From: Rikenellaceae bacterium
GTDB taxonomy: Bacteria; Bacteroidota; Bacteroidia; Bacteroidales; Rikenellaceae
DNA: 64,000 bases
Assembly: GCA_015059905.1 (NCBI GenBank)
Contig: SUZN01000005.1
Span: 124,001-188,000, forward strand
Reading direction: 5' to 3'
The notes under the pieces: model-generated
What the model saw: the letters and a program-made list of their open reading frames with translations, nothing else
Databases searched by the model: none
Told to the model about the DNA's origin: nothing
Translations under genes and position numbers: made by a program
Part shown: one piece after another, positions 53,132 through 62,973 of the stretch
How positions within the stretch are numbered: the stretch's first letter is position 1
Layout of the letters: every line of letters starts with the position of its first letter

Positions 53132-54346
53132 TTATTTCTTTGGTTTGTGCATCTCGTAGTAGGCTTTTGCCTCAATCATTGTGCAGGCGCTGGTCTGCGT
53201 GTTGAGGTCGTAGCTCTTGTTGCCTGGCTTTGACCAGTGAGGACCGTAGTGGTAGTCGCTGCCTGTGCCATACTCGTTCAGCACCTTGGCGTTGTTATTG
53301 AAGAAGAGCGTGTAGCGGTTTCGGTCGCCTACTGCCAAATTCTTCTCCAGCACCAGCTTCACGAAGTAACGCACAAAGACAGCCTTGAACAGACCACCAT
53401 CGCCCGTACCCTCGTCCTTGAGGATGTTGTTATCCTTGTCGATAAGGTTTGTGATGCAGTATGTAGCAGCCTTGTTAGCCATATCGAGGTAGCGCTGTTC
53501 GCCCGTGATGGTGTAGAGCTCGTGAGCCATACCCATATAAGTGCCTTGGTTATAGGTGAATATCCAATCCTTGCGCTCGCCTGTTTGGTGGTTGGCGATG
53601 TGGTCATACACCTTGCCGTTGCTGGTATCGACCAGCTTCGCGGTCTGCCACTCGTAAATCTTCTTCGCCCAGTCGAGGTCCTCCTTCTTCTTGCCGTTGA
53701 GCTTATACATACGCGCTGCGATGATGCCCGCAGGTCCGTTCGAGCAAGAGTTCTTGCTGTCGGGCTGGCTCTGCTTCCACGCGATACCACCGCCCGAGTA
53801 CTCCTCGTTCCAGTTTCTTTTGATTATACGCCACAATTCCGTAGCAGTGTTGATATACTTCTTGTCACTTGTGTGTTCATAGAGTCGAATCATTGTTAGA
53901 CATATCCACTCCATATCATCAACAAAGTCGTTATCGTAGTTGCAATTTTTATCTTCTTGTATAAATGATACCCAATTAGTTTTCTGTCTAACACCCACAT
54001 ACCAGGCATCGAAGTAGTTGAGCCAGCTCTTGTTGCCGCTGCGCACATAGGCATCGATAAGTACATCCATAGCGTGCGCCTGTGGCCAGTAGCACCAATC
54101 CTGCTCCCAGGTGTCTGCTCTACCTGCGAATGAGTTGAAGAACTTTTTATCCTTGTTCCAGAAGTGGTTTACAAAGGCTATGGTGCTGTTGTTTGCCTCC
54201 TTTTTCCAATATTCGAGCTCTTCATCGACCTCGACCTCCTCTTCGGGAGTCTCATCAATCACAACATCCTCCTCGTCGGAAGAACTACACGCAACCATAC
54301 CCACCGTGAGAATGGCACAAATAAAGTAAAAAAAGAATTTTTTCAT
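53132..54346 (-). CDS. GH76-family glycoside hydrolase lipoprotein (alpha-1,6-mannanase-like)
   Basis: A 404-residue lipoprotein: MKKFFFYFICAILTVGMVAC, lipid Cys20, then a strongly acidic linker (residues 21-45), as in surface-exposed Bacteroidetes lipoproteins. The (alpha/alpha)6 barrel has the GH76 marks WCYWPQAHAMDVLIDAY, the DD pair in DFVDDMEWICLTMIRLYE, GGGIAWKQ, NGPAGIIAARMYK and FTYNQGTYMGMAHELY. GH76 enzymes cut alpha-1,6-mannan backbones of fungal-type glycans. No SusC/SusD genes are adjacent. Confidence 0.88.
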   Translation of the reverse strand: MKKFFFYFICAILTVGMVACSSSDEEDVVIDETPEEEVEVDEELEYWKKEANNSTIAFVNHFWNKDKKFFNSFAGRADTWEQDWCYWPQAHAMDVLIDAYVRSGNKSWLNYFDAWYVGVRQKTNWVSFIQEDKNCNYDNDFVDDMEWICLTMIRLYEHTSDKKYINTATELWRIIKRNWNEEYSGGGIAWKQSQPDSKNSCSNGPAGIIAARMYKLNGKKKEDLDWAKKIYEWQTAKLVDTSNGKVYDHIANHQTGERKDWIFTYNQGTYMGMAHELYTITGEQRYLDMANKAATYCITNLIDKDNNILKDEGTGDGGLFKAVFVRYFVKLVLEKNLAVGDRNRYTLFFNNNAKVLNEYGTGSDYHYGPHWSKPGNKSYDLNTQTSACTMIEAKAYYEMHKPKK

Positions 54347-54470
54347 AGTAGTAAGGTTTTCTTGCTTACAAAGTTAAGATAATTTGCCACAGCAACAAAC
54401 TATTTTCGGGGAATTTTCGGATTGCGACTCCCCAGAATTAAGAAGTTGAGAAATATAGATGTAAGTATTG

Positions 54471-54503
54471 ACACAAAAAAAGGGTTGTCCCGCAGGACAA
54501 CCC
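54471..54503 (-). terminator. Terminator of M13 peptidase gene
   Basis: Stem GGGTTGTCC...GGACAACCC, with a run of T on the minus strand after it. Confidence 0.8.
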
Positions 54504-54555
54504 CATAAAAATATTGGTACTTTCGAAATTCTTTTTTTCAAAAAAAGTAATGCTC

Positions 54556-56586
54556 TTACCAAATTATCACGCGCTCATGCTCGGGCAAGAACATAGCGCC
54601 AGAGGTAATACCGAACGCCTTGTGGAAGGTGTCGATGTTGCGGAGGGTGATGTTCACGCGGTTGCAGCCGAGTGAGTGTACGTCGGTCTTGGTGAGGCGT
54701 GCAATCTCCTCGTCACGAACGGTCTGACCCCAGATTGTAGCGTAAGAGAGGTAGAAACGCTGGTCGGCAGTGAAACCGTCGATAGGTGCTGGCTCGCCCT
54801 TATCCTTGAGCGAATTGCGAAGTGCTGTATATGCCACGCGCAGACCGCCCTGGTCGGCGATATTCTCACCCAGCGACAATGCGCCATCAGCCATAATTGC
54901 AGGCTTGCCATCCTTGGCGGGCAACACCTCAACCTTGTTGAACTGCTCCACCAATACATCGGTACGCACCTTGAATGCCTCGCTATCCTCGGCAGTCCAC
55001 CAGTTGTTCATATTACCATCCTTGTCGAACTGGCGACCCTGGTCGTCGAAGCCGTGAGTCATCTCGTGACCGATAACCACACCGATAGCACCATAGTTCA
55101 CCGCATCGTCAGCAGCCGAGTTATAGAACGGAGGCTGAAGGATAGCCGCAGGGAAGCAAATCTCGTTTGTGGTAGGGTTGTAGTATGCGTTCACATACTG
55201 TGGAGTCATATGCCACTTCTCGCGATCAACCTCCTTGCCCATCTCGGCGATGTTGTCGGCGGTGTACCACGCAGAGGCATTCTTGCGGTTCTCCCAGTAT
55301 GACTTCTCGGGGTCAATCTCCAGTGATGAGTAGTCCTTCCACTTGTCGGGGTAGCCAATCTTCACAGTAAACGAAGCGAGCTTCTCGCGTGCCTTCGCCT
55401 TTGTAGCCTCTGACATCCACTCCAGAGCGTCGATATGCTCACCAAGAGCCACCTGAAGGTTCTTGACAATCTCCAGCATACGCTGCTTGTCGCTCTCTGG
55501 GAAGTACTTCTTCACATAAATCTCGCCCACAGCCTCGCCCAGCACATTGTTAGGCACCGCCATAGCACGCTTCCAGCGAGGACGCTGCTGCTGCTGACCC
55601 GACATCACACGACCGAAGAACTCAAAGTTTGCCTCCGAGATATCGTCACCCAGAGAGCCTGCTGCCGAGCGAAGCAAAGAGGCTACCAGATAGCTCTTCA
55701 CAACAGCCAAAGGCTCGCTCTTGAGCATTGAGCAGACGTGCTCGATAACCTCTGGCTGACCCACAACCATATGGTCGAACTCGCCCAAGCCCATAGCCTT
55801 GAAGTAAGCATCCCAGCCAAATGCAGAGTACTTCTTTGTGAACTCCGAGTGAGTTGTTGGGTTGTAGTTGGCTGCCACATCGCGCAGCTCCACATTTGAA
55901 CGGAACTTCTCCGCCATCTTGGTCTCAAATGCCAACACATCCTTCGCCTTCACATCAGCATCAGCCCAGCCGATAAAGCCGAAAGCCTTGGTAAGCCAAG
56001 TGATATAACCCTCGCGCTTTGCAGCGTTCTCCTCGTCGAGGTAGTAGTCGCGGTTGCCCATACCAAGACCACCCTGCTCAACGTAGAGGGTGTTGATGTT
56101 AGAGTTCAGAAGGTCGGCACCCACACCCATATTGAACATAGGAGAGCCTGCCACAGTGTGGATATATGCCAGCACCTCGGGCAGTTCGGCGATGCTCTGC
56201 ATAGCCATAATCTTCTCTACGTCAGGCATTACGGGAGCCATACCCTCGGCGTTGAGGCGTACAGAGTCAAGACCCATCTTGTAGAGGTCGGCAATCTTCT
56301 GCTCGACACTGCCCGCAGCAGCCTCGCTCTTGGTCATTGTGTCGAAGAGCTCGTTGATACGTACCTCGTTGTTCTCGCGCATAACGTCAAAGACGCCATA
56401 GCGTGCGAACTCGGGCTTCAGGGGGTTCTTCTCCTGCCAGCCGCCTGTCACATACTGATAGAAATCCTCATTCAGAGCTACGCTCTCATCAAAATTTGTG
56501 CGGTCGATAGCAGGTGTTGCCTGCTTGCCGCTCTGACAACTTGCCATAACTGCAATGGTTGTTAATGTTAATAAAATCTTCTTCAT
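54556..56586 (-). CDS. M13-family zinc metallopeptidase (neprilysin/PepO-like) lipoprotein
   Basis: A 676-residue lipoprotein (MKKILLTLTTIAVMASC, lipid Cys17). The N-terminal M13 domain starts with the RTNFDESVALNEDFYQYVTGGW segment. The catalytic domain carries the zinc motif VIGHEMTHGFDDQGRQFD, the third ligand in LGENIADQGGLRVAY (ENxAD) and NAYYNPTTNEICFPAAIL. The C-terminus RVNITLRNIDTFHKAFGI...MFLPEHERVIIW ends near the family's usual CxVW tail but lacks the Cys. It cleaves small peptides, probably at the cell surface or in the periplasm. Confidence 0.94.
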   Translation of the reverse strand: MKKILLTLTTIAVMASCQSGKQATPAIDRTNFDESVALNEDFYQYVTGGWQEKNPLKPEFARYGVFDVMRENNEVRINELFDTMTKSEAAAGSVEQKIADLYKMGLDSVRLNAEGMAPVMPDVEKIMAMQSIAELPEVLAYIHTVAGSPMFNMGVGADLLNSNINTLYVEQGGLGMGNRDYYLDEENAAKREGYITWLTKAFGFIGWADADVKAKDVLAFETKMAEKFRSNVELRDVAANYNPTTHSEFTKKYSAFGWDAYFKAMGLGEFDHMVVGQPEVIEHVCSMLKSEPLAVVKSYLVASLLRSAAGSLGDDISEANFEFFGRVMSGQQQQRPRWKRAMAVPNNVLGEAVGEIYVKKYFPESDKQRMLEIVKNLQVALGEHIDALEWMSEATKAKAREKLASFTVKIGYPDKWKDYSSLEIDPEKSYWENRKNASAWYTADNIAEMGKEVDREKWHMTPQYVNAYYNPTTNEICFPAAILQPPFYNSAADDAVNYGAIGVVIGHEMTHGFDDQGRQFDKDGNMNNWWTAEDSEAFKVRTDVLVEQFNKVEVLPAKDGKPAIMADGALSLGENIADQGGLRVAYTALRNSLKDKGEPAPIDGFTADQRFYLSYATIWGQTVRDEEIARLTKTDVHSLGCNRVNITLRNIDTFHKAFGITSGAMFLPEHERVIIW

Positions 56587-56816
56587 AATATTGTTTGTTA
56601 AAACCTTTCTAACCTGTAAATTATTGTGTTATTGCGAGGTGTATTTACCCCTCATAATATATAACCGTCATTGCGAGGAGCGTAGCGACGTGGTAATTTC
56701 ATCCTCCCACGTCATCCCCCGACTTGCGTAGCAAGGCGATGGGGATCCTCGGGGAATAAATGAGTGGAGGATGCCAACCGCTGGACTAATGTCCATCGTG
56801 GCATGACGTACTTATT
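56587..56816. repeat. Repeat-filled gap (GTCATTGCGAG and GTCATCCCCCG families)
   Basis: 56675-56700 has GTCATTGCGAGGAGCGTAGC followed by GACGTGGTAATTTC. 56708-56750 has GTCATCCCCCGACTTGCGTA and GGGGATCCTC, the inverse of 50167-50209. The last 60 bp are a further GAGGATGCC...GGCATGACG mirror. No gene is seen. Confidence 0.6.
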
Positions 56817-58829
56817 TTATTTAATATCAATACGGTACACCTTCACATCCCTGCCTCCGACTGTGGTAGAGAGTTTGCCTTGCAACTCCATCTGCTCGCC
56901 CGACCACAGCTCCTCGGCTTGGAGGGTGCGCTCAACGGGGAGCCCTATGCGCTCCAGCATTAACTGCTTGTGCTCACTGCGAGGGCGGTAGTTAAATATG
57001 GCAACATACACCACCTCGCCCGCAGAGTGGTAGAACATATCAGTGCCTCGGTCGCCACGCGCAATCTCGACAGGGCGGAACGAAGGGCAGGTGCGGGCAA
57101 TCTCGTTTATGGCAGCATTGGTAGTGTGGCGCACAATCTTTGCCTTGACCTCTGCCTTACCCCCTGCGCTCATATCGTCACCCAGGAAATAGACCCCCGT
57201 GATAGCCGACGAGGTGATACGCGCACGATTCTCGCCCTCGCTCACATCCTTATAGACGATATGGTCGCCATCGTTGTAGTGGTAGATGCGGTCTAACCAC
57301 CAGCCATAGGTGAGCGAGTTAAGCACATACTCCGTATTGTTAATATCTGCCCACGCATCGCAACTTATGCGGCGGCTGTGGGCGTAGTTGCCAGGGAACA
57401 AGGGGGCGATGGAGAGGTTTATCCACATCTTGCCTTCCGTCTGCTCCACTATATACTGCATACCCTGATTGTACGCCTGCATAGCGGTTGTTACGCTCTT
57501 GTCGTAGTAGGAGTCCGACTGATAGGCTCCGTGAGCCATAAAGTCGAGCTTCACATACTCGTAGCCCCACTCCAGGAACTGCTTTATCTGAAGCTCTATG
57601 CGGCGGCGCACGGCGGGGTGTGTGGGGTCGATGGCTATGCCGCCATCGAAGCGCACAGGCTCGCCCTTGGCGCGGATATATACATCCTCCCAACGGTAAT
57701 CCATATCGCGCACAACCTTCGCCCGCGCATTGCCGCCCCAATCGGTGAAGGGACACCAATAGATGCCCGCCTTCTGACCATTCTTGTGGCAGTGCTCCAC
57801 GAAAATCTTATGCTCGTGCGCCTTGAAGCCGAAGTCCCAGAAGGAGTCGATGTCGATATATACCGTGCCCTCGTTCTCGAAGCTATGGTTCTGGAGGTTG
57901 TCGTGGATAAAGTCCGACACCTCGATAGACTTCTGGAATGTAACCTTCGTAGCCAATGCGCCCCAGCTGTTCCAGCCAAAGGGACGTGCGCCCAGCGAGG
58001 GGAGCTTGGGTGCAAAAGTGGCACACTGGTCGCCAAAGGACTCCATACCCTCACGCCAATCATCATACGCGCCCAACATAATTCGGGGCGACTTGACACT
58101 CCGACCCACGACCTTGCCGTGTGGCAGCAGGTCGCGCGTTACGGATGACGAGGCACCGCCATAGACACGCAGCGAGTTGATTGCTCCCGCACGCGAGGTG
58201 GTGGCATCAATGCCCGTCTTCCACTCGGTATGCTCAACAGCACCAACGACCACGCCACAGCGCGAGGCGGCATCGAAGAAGGCGGTCACGCCATAGCTCT
58301 CGGTGCGCTCACGCCCGAACTCATAGGTGCGGTAGCGGATGAAGGCGTCATTGTCGAAGGGGATAAAGAGCGAGTTGGTGCATCTGCCACCCAGCGGCGA
58401 GTATGCCACCGAGGTGCTGATGGGTGCCATATAGTTTAGCGCCACGCCATCGGTTGCCTCCACCTCCAGCTCGGTGTGGAGATAGGGCTTGCCCGAGTAT
58501 AGATATATGCGTTGCTCAACGTGCTGCGCGGCATAGGTAGCACGCAGGGTAATAAGCTTGCCCGAGCCGTAAATATCGCTATTATCGCTCATCGCAGCGC
58601 GGTAGGCGGAAGCCTGCCTCATCGCCCTGCGGTGGTTGTCAGCACCCCACACAGCGTTGCTTCCCAGCAGCAATGTGTCGGCACCATATACGATGGTTAT
58701 ATTGCCGTTGGAGGAGTCTATGCCGACCCTCCAGCTCTCAAACTCAAACACTCTCTCTGCCGCCCAAGCCTTCGCACCGAAACCAAGCGCAGCCAACAGG
58801 ATAAAACACCTCACAAACACACTTCTCAT
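56817..58829 (-). CDS. Alpha-galactosidase-like glycoside hydrolase (GH27/GH36 clan)
   Basis: A secreted protein of about 670 residues with signal peptide RSVFVRCFILLAALGFGAKAWA. The N-terminal ~270 residues are a beta-sandwich of GH36 type. The TIM barrel begins with RPFGWNSWGAL, continues with TVYIDIDSFWDFGF and has the probable nucleophile in YVKLDFMAHGAY. The acid/base candidate is in RISCDAWADINNTEY. A C-terminal beta domain follows (residues about 590-670). It probably removes alpha-linked galactose or a related sugar. The ATG at 58829 is preferred to the GTG at 58832. Confidence 0.82.
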   Translation of the reverse strand: MRSVFVRCFILLAALGFGAKAWAAERVFEFESWRVGIDSSNGNITIVYGADTLLLGSNAVWGADNHRRAMRQASAYRAAMSDNSDIYGSGKLITLRATYAAQHVEQRIYLYSGKPYLHTELEVEATDGVALNYMAPISTSVAYSPLGGRCTNSLFIPFDNDAFIRYRTYEFGRERTESYGVTAFFDAASRCGVVVGAVEHTEWKTGIDATTSRAGAINSLRVYGGASSSVTRDLLPHGKVVGRSVKSPRIMLGAYDDWREGMESFGDQCATFAPKLPSLGARPFGWNSWGALATKVTFQKSIEVSDFIHDNLQNHSFENEGTVYIDIDSFWDFGFKAHEHKIFVEHCHKNGQKAGIYWCPFTDWGGNARAKVVRDMDYRWEDVYIRAKGEPVRFDGGIAIDPTHPAVRRRIELQIKQFLEWGYEYVKLDFMAHGAYQSDSYYDKSVTTAMQAYNQGMQYIVEQTEGKMWINLSIAPLFPGNYAHSRRISCDAWADINNTEYVLNSLTYGWWLDRIYHYNDGDHIVYKDVSEGENRARITSSAITGVYFLGDDMSAGGKAEVKAKIVRHTTNAAINEIARTCPSFRPVEIARGDRGTDMFYHSAGEVVYVAIFNYRPRSEHKQLMLERIGLPVERTLQAEELWSGEQMELQGKLSTTVGGRDVKVYRIDIK

Positions 58830-58862
58830 CACTCTTTCGCCCTAAAGAAATTATCAATCAAA

Positions 58863-58889
58863 CAAGGGTCGAGAGTGACTCGACCCTTG
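58863..58889. terminator. Perfect hairpin between pgk and galactosidase genes
   Basis: 11-bp stem CAAGGGTCGAG/CTCGACCCTTG with a 5-base loop. On the minus strand a loosely T-rich stretch follows, so it may end pgk transcripts. Confidence 0.45.
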
Positions 58890-58923
58890 AAATTCAAAAT
58901 TCAAAATTCAAAATTCAAAATTA
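58890..58923. repeat. TTCAAAA heptamer array
   Basis: About five tandem units adjoining the hairpin, upstream of the galactosidase-like gene. Confidence 0.8.
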
Positions 58924-58991
58924 GAATTTAGAATCTTCGTTCTATATAAAATCATTTATCGTGAGCAGTGCCACGAGAAATAATTTTACCC

Positions 58992-59116
58992 AAAAAGTTG
59001 GATAATTTGAGCTATTTTGAGGCTGGTCGCAGAGGGCGAAAGCGGAGCATACTAAAGCGTATGTGAGCATTTCGCACTCAAGCCAGACGCCAAAAGAGCC
59101 AAATTAGACACTTTTT
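58992..59116. repeat. Palindromic ~125-bp dispersed element (full copy)
   Basis: Arms AAAAAGTTGGATAATTTGAG...TTTTGAGGCTGG and the mirrored CCAGACGCCAAAAGAGCC...TTTTT. Core GCATACTAAAGCGTATGTGA. It abuts the pgk stop codon at 59115-59117. Confidence 0.75.
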
Positions 59117-60377
59117 ACTTTCTAATAGCTGCTACGCCTGGCAATACCTTACCCTCCATATACTCGAGCAAAGCACCACCACCTGTTGAAACGTAAGATA
59201 CGTTCTGTGCCAAACCGAACTTGTTGATGCAAGCTACAGAGTCGCCACCACCGATTAGTGAGAATGCACCGTTAGCAGTTGCCTCGGCGATAGCGTCAGC
59301 TACTGCGCGTGAGCCTGTTGCGAACTTGTCAATCTCAAAGACACCTACTGGACCGTTCCAAAGGATAGTCTTGCACTCAAGAATCTCCTTGCGGAAGAGC
59401 TCCTTGCCCTGTGATGCGATATCAACACCCTCCCAGCCGTCTGGAATAGCTGTTGCGTCGCAATCCTGTGTGTTGGCTGACTGTGAGAAGTCATCAGCGA
59501 TAAGAGCGTCTGGAGATGTTACAATCTTGATACCCTTCTCCTCTGCCTTCTTCAAAATCTCCAATGCTACTGGGAACATATCTGGCTCGCAGATTGAGTT
59601 ACCTACCTTACCACCCTGTGCCGCAGCGAATGTGTATGTCATACCGCCACCGATGATAATCTTGTCGCACTTCTCCATAAGCTTCTCGATGATGGTAATC
59701 TTGGTAGATACCTTCGAGCCACCTACGATAGCAACGAATGGGCGCTGTGGGTTCTGCATCACGCCGTCGATAGCCTTCAACTCGTTCTCCATAACGTAGC
59801 CGAACATCTTATCCTCTGGGAAGTAGTCAGCGATGAGAGCTGTTGATGAGTGAGCACGGTGAGCTGTACCGAATGCGTCGTTGATGTAGCAGTCAGCATA
59901 AGAAGCGAGCTTCTTCACGAACTCCTTCTGTGGACCCTCCTTCAGAGCCTTCTTTGCTGCCTTCTTCTCCTCGTCGGTAGCATCCTCTGCCAAACCGCGT
60001 GGCTTGCCCTCCTCCTCGGCGTAGAAACGGAGGTTCTCCAAAAGCATAACCTCACCTGGCTTCAGCGCAGCAGCCATCTGGGCAGCCTTCTCGCCCATGC
60101 AGTCGCCTGCGAACTGAACCTTCTCGCCCAAGCGAGCCTCGATAGCAGGGATAATCTGCTCCAATGAGAACTTTGGATCTGGGTTCTTCTTTGGACGACC
60201 CAGGTGTGACATCAGGATTACAGAGCCACCCTTCTCCAACACCTTCTTGATTGTTGGGATAGCAGCACGGATACGAGTGTCGTCAGTTACCTGACCCTCA
60301 CCATTGAGGGGCACGTTGAAATCAACGCGGATGATTGCACGCTTACCAGTGAAATCGTAGTTGTCAATTGCGAACAT
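59115..60377 (-). CDS. pgk: Phosphoglycerate kinase
   Basis: About 420 residues. Transfers phosphate from 1,3-bisphosphoglycerate to ADP in glycolysis. The N-terminal domain has [27 protein letters not shown] and an acidic/basic helical insertion ([18 protein letters not shown]), then [13 protein letters not shown]. The nucleotide domain has [34 protein letters not shown] and the Gly-rich end [14 protein letters not shown]. The ATG at 60377 matches the family start; the open frame runs 26 codons further upstream. A TATCTTTG box on the minus strand at 60494-60501 may be the -7 element. Confidence 0.97.
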   Translation of the reverse strand: MFAIDNYDFTGKRAIIRVDFNVPLNGEGQVTDDTRIRAAIPTIKKVLEKGGSVILMSHLGRPKKNPDPKFSLEQIIPAIEARLGEKVQFAGDCMGEKAAQMAAALKPGEVMLLENLRFYAEEEGKPRGLAEDATDEEKKAAKKALKEGPQKEFVKKLASYADCYINDAFGTAHRAHSSTALIADYFPEDKMFGYVMENELKAIDGVMQNPQRPFVAIVGGSKVSTKITIIEKLMEKCDKIIIGGGMTYTFAAAQGGKVGNSICEPDMFPVALEILKKAEEKGIKIVTSPDALIADDFSQSANTQDCDATAIPDGWEGVDIASQGKELFRKEILECKTILWNGPVGVFEIDKFATGSRAVADAIAEATANGAFSLIGGGDSVACINKFGLAQNVSYVSTGGGALLEYMEGKVLPGVAAIRK

Positions 60378-60626
60378 AATTTTTACTGTTTTTAGTTTAT
60401 GATTATTGTAAATTCTTTCACTTTTCAACCCCGCGACAGCGCCCATTCGCCCCACACGGAGTCAAATTCGCCACGCAAGATGCATATTCACGACAAAGAT
60501 AGATAAAAATTTTCTTATTATCACTCTCTTTCGAGCTATTTGTTTACCTTTGACGCAGTAACATTGGTCGCGGAGGGCAAAAAAACCCACATATTTTTGC
60601 AGCCGCACAACTAAAAATTGAATATT

Positions 60627-61490
60627 ATGGGAAATTTACTTCAAGGAAAGAAGGGTCTTATCTTCGGAGCCCTCAACGAGAACTCAATCGCCTGGAAGGT
60701 GGCAGAGCGCGCCGTTGAGCAGGGTGCCGAAATCGTACTTACCAATACGCTGGTGTCGCTACGTATGGGCACCATCGCCGAGCTGGCAAAAAAGTGCAAC
60801 ACGGTGGTTATTCCAGCCGACGCAACAAACGTGGAGGATTTGGAGAACCTCATCGACAAAACGATGGAGCACTTCGGTGGCAAGTTCGACTTTATCCTCC
60901 ACTCGGTAGGTATGTCGCCCAACGTGCGTAAGGGACTCACTTATGACAATCTTAATTATGAGTATCTGTCAAAGACACTCGATATCTCGGCTATCTCGTT
61001 CCATAAGGTTATTCAGGTGGCACGCCACAAGGATGCGCTCAACGAGTGGGGCTCAATCGTGGCACTGTCATACATAGCGGCACAGCGCACGCTCTATGGC
61101 TATAACGATATGGCTGATGCCAAGGCGTTGCTGGAGTCTATCGCACGCTCGTTTGGATATATCTACGGTCGCGAGCGCCACGTGCGTATCAACACCGTGT
61201 CACAGTCGCCTACACTCACCACTGCGGGAGGCGGCATTATGGGCTTTGGCGACCTGATGGAATTCGCCGAGAGTATGTCACCGCTGGGCAACGCTACGGC
61301 GGAGGATTGCGCCGACTATGTGCTGACGCTCTTCTCGGACCTCACACGCAAGGTGACGATGCAAAACCTCTACCACGATGGTGGCTTCTCGTCAATGGCA
61401 ATGAGCCACCGCGCGATGCGCACCTACGAAAAGGGTCGCCGCTTCGAGGACGTCCAGGAAAACCAATACCCCTTCGGCAAGGAGGAGTAA
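60627..61490 (+). CDS. fabI: Enoyl-[acyl-carrier-protein] reductase (NADH)
   Basis: A 287-residue SDR-type FabI, the last step of each fatty-acid elongation round and the target of triclosan-type inhibitors. The cofactor site is KKGLIFGALNENSIAWKVAE, then ILHSVGMSPN. The catalytic Tyr-x6-Lys is in YNDMADAKALLES, followed by RINTVSQSPTLTTAG (substrate loop) and GNATAEDCADYVLTLFSD. The ATG at 60627 is preferred to an in-frame TTG at 60618. A TACCTTTG -7 box lies at 60545-60552. It is a single gene that shares a terminator with the esterase. Confidence 0.95.
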   Translation: MGNLLQGKKGLIFGALNENSIAWKVAERAVEQGAEIVLTNTLVSLRMGTIAELAKKCNTVVIPADATNVEDLENLIDKTMEHFGGKFDFILHSVGMSPNVRKGLTYDNLNYEYLSKTLDISAISFHKVIQVARHKDALNEWGSIVALSYIAAQRTLYGYNDMADAKALLESIARSFGYIYGRERHVRINTVSQSPTLTTAGGGIMGFGDLMEFAESMSPLGNATAEDCADYVLTLFSDLTRKVTMQNLYHDGGFSSMAMSHRAMRTYEKGRRFEDVQENQYPFGKEE

Positions 61491-61547
61491 ACCATCAGAG
61501 TGCGTACCATCGCGCTTACACGCGCCCCACGGCGCTCTATTGCACAC

Positions 61548-61576
61548 AAAAAGCAGACTCTCGGGTCTGCTTTTTT
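61548..61576. terminator. Bidirectional terminator fabI/esterase
   Basis: Stem AAAAAGCAGAC...GTCTGCTTTTTT with a 6-base loop between convergent genes. Confidence 0.85.
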
Positions 61577-61600
61577 GCTTGTTATCCCACTCCTTGCCCG

Positions 61601-62743
61601 CTACTTTACAAAGAGCATAGGGGCGAGTTCGGAGAGGTAGATGCGCCAGTTGCGCCAGGTGTGACCGCCGTCGCTCTCGCGCCAGGTGTAGGGGAATGAG
61701 ATGGTGTCCAGATACGCCATATAGTCGCGGTTGAGCTTGTAGAGGAAGTCATCCTTGCCGCACGCTATCCAATAGAGTTTGAAGCCGTTATCGCGCTGCG
61801 CCTTGAGTGCCTGCTGGGTGTTCGGCTCGTTAAAGCCCCTGACTGCCGCCGAGAAGAGTGCTACATAGTCAAACATCTTTGGATACTCGCGCGAAATCTG
61901 GAACGTATGTCCGCCGCCCATCGACAAGCCCGCAATAGCTCGGTACTCGCGCTTGCGTATTACGCGATAGTTATCCTCGACATATTTAATCACATCGCCA
62001 AACGACTCCACGAACGAGGGCTCGCCCTGCTTCCCGTTGCGGTAGTGCTGCATAGCCCTGCCACCGAGGTGCGTGGGGGCACACTGCTGCCACGCATTGC
62101 CGTTGGTCATCACCACAATCATCTCCATGCACTTGCCCGTAGCAATGAGGTTATCCATAATCTGCGCCGTGCGACCCAGCTCGACCCACGCCGTCTCGTC
62201 GCCACTCATTCCGTGCAGCAGATAAAGAACGGGATATTTCTTCTTACTCTGCTCATAACCTGCTGGCAGGTAGATGGTTGCACGTCGGCTCGCAGAGAGT
62301 GTTGGCGAGTCGTACCACACCGTATGTAGCGTGCCGTGAGCCACATCCTGCACCTCATACAAGTCGCCACGCTCGCCACCCACTATGACGCTGCTGAAGT
62401 GCTGCTCGCCATCGCGCAGGCGCATCATATTACGCCCATCGCACGTACGCACGCCGTCGATATAGAAATTATAGGAGTAAATCTCGCTTCGCAAAGGGGG
62501 TGTTGTCACCGTCCAGACGCCCTTCTCGCCGCGCTTCATATCGAAGTGGCGTTTGTCGCCGCCCGCCTGCAACGTGAAGTCGCCCACGACACTCACCTTC
62601 TGTGCACCCTTCGCCTCCACCACGAAGGTTACGCTGTTATCCTCATTTACCTTTGGGTACTCTGTTGCTGCACCCCATCTACCCTGCGCCAAACCTGTCA
62701 GCGCGACACTCACCAATAGGAGTAAAGAGAAAATTCGTTTCAT
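61601..62743 (-). CDS. CE1-type esterase with N-terminal E-set domain, secreted
   Basis: A 380-residue protein with a signal peptide (RIFSLLLLVSVALTGLAQG). Residues about 25-115 form an Ig/CBM48-like E-set domain (VTFVVEAKGAQKVSVVGDFT, GVWTVTTPPL, YSYNFYIDG). The alpha/beta-hydrolase domain has YPVLYLLHGMSGDETAW, the nucleophile in AIAGLSMGGGHTF, the acid region in WIACGKDDFLY and the catalytic His in ESDGGHTWRNW. This is the architecture of feruloyl/acetyl esterases (XynZ-like) that remove esters from plant xylan. Confidence 0.9.
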   Translation of the reverse strand: MKRIFSLLLLVSVALTGLAQGRWGAATEYPKVNEDNSVTFVVEAKGAQKVSVVGDFTLQAGGDKRHFDMKRGEKGVWTVTTPPLRSEIYSYNFYIDGVRTCDGRNMMRLRDGEQHFSSVIVGGERGDLYEVQDVAHGTLHTVWYDSPTLSASRRATIYLPAGYEQSKKKYPVLYLLHGMSGDETAWVELGRTAQIMDNLIATGKCMEMIVVMTNGNAWQQCAPTHLGGRAMQHYRNGKQGEPSFVESFGDVIKYVEDNYRVIRKREYRAIAGLSMGGGHTFQISREYPKMFDYVALFSAAVRGFNEPNTQQALKAQRDNGFKLYWIACGKDDFLYKLNRDYMAYLDTISFPYTWRESDGGHTWRNWRIYLSELAPMLFVK

Positions 62744-62771
62744 AACTAAAATATTTGTTGGTTGGATATAT

Positions 62772-62803
62772 CAAAGGTATAAAGAAAAACGGAGAATTTC
62801 AAA
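62772..62803 (-). promoter_or_regulatory. Esterase promoter
   Basis: On the minus strand, TTTG (62800-62803) and TACCTTTG (62772-62779), spacer 20 bp. Leader about 25 nt. Confidence 0.55.
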
Positions 62804-62932
62804 ACAACGAAAGGAAGAGTTGTTTTAACTCTTTCACTATGAATTTTAATTCCCGATTGTTTTCAGGTATAATTTGGAGTTTTTGGGAATAGCGTAATAC
62901 GTTAAATTTTTGTTAAGAAACAATTTCATATA

Positions 62933-62962
62933 TTGTAATATACTCATAAATGACTAATTTTG
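62933..62962 (+). promoter_or_regulatory. Pit transporter promoter
   Basis: TTG (62933-62935) and TAATTTTG (62955-62962), spacer 19 bp. Leader about 60 nt. Confidence 0.55.
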
Positions 62963-62973
62963 AGAACTGAAAA

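Noticed and set aside
53132..62743. A classical polysaccharide utilisation locus
   Set aside because: Several glycan enzymes occur, but no SusC/SusD pair, sensor or anti-sigma gene is present and the genes are on different strands with separate terminators.
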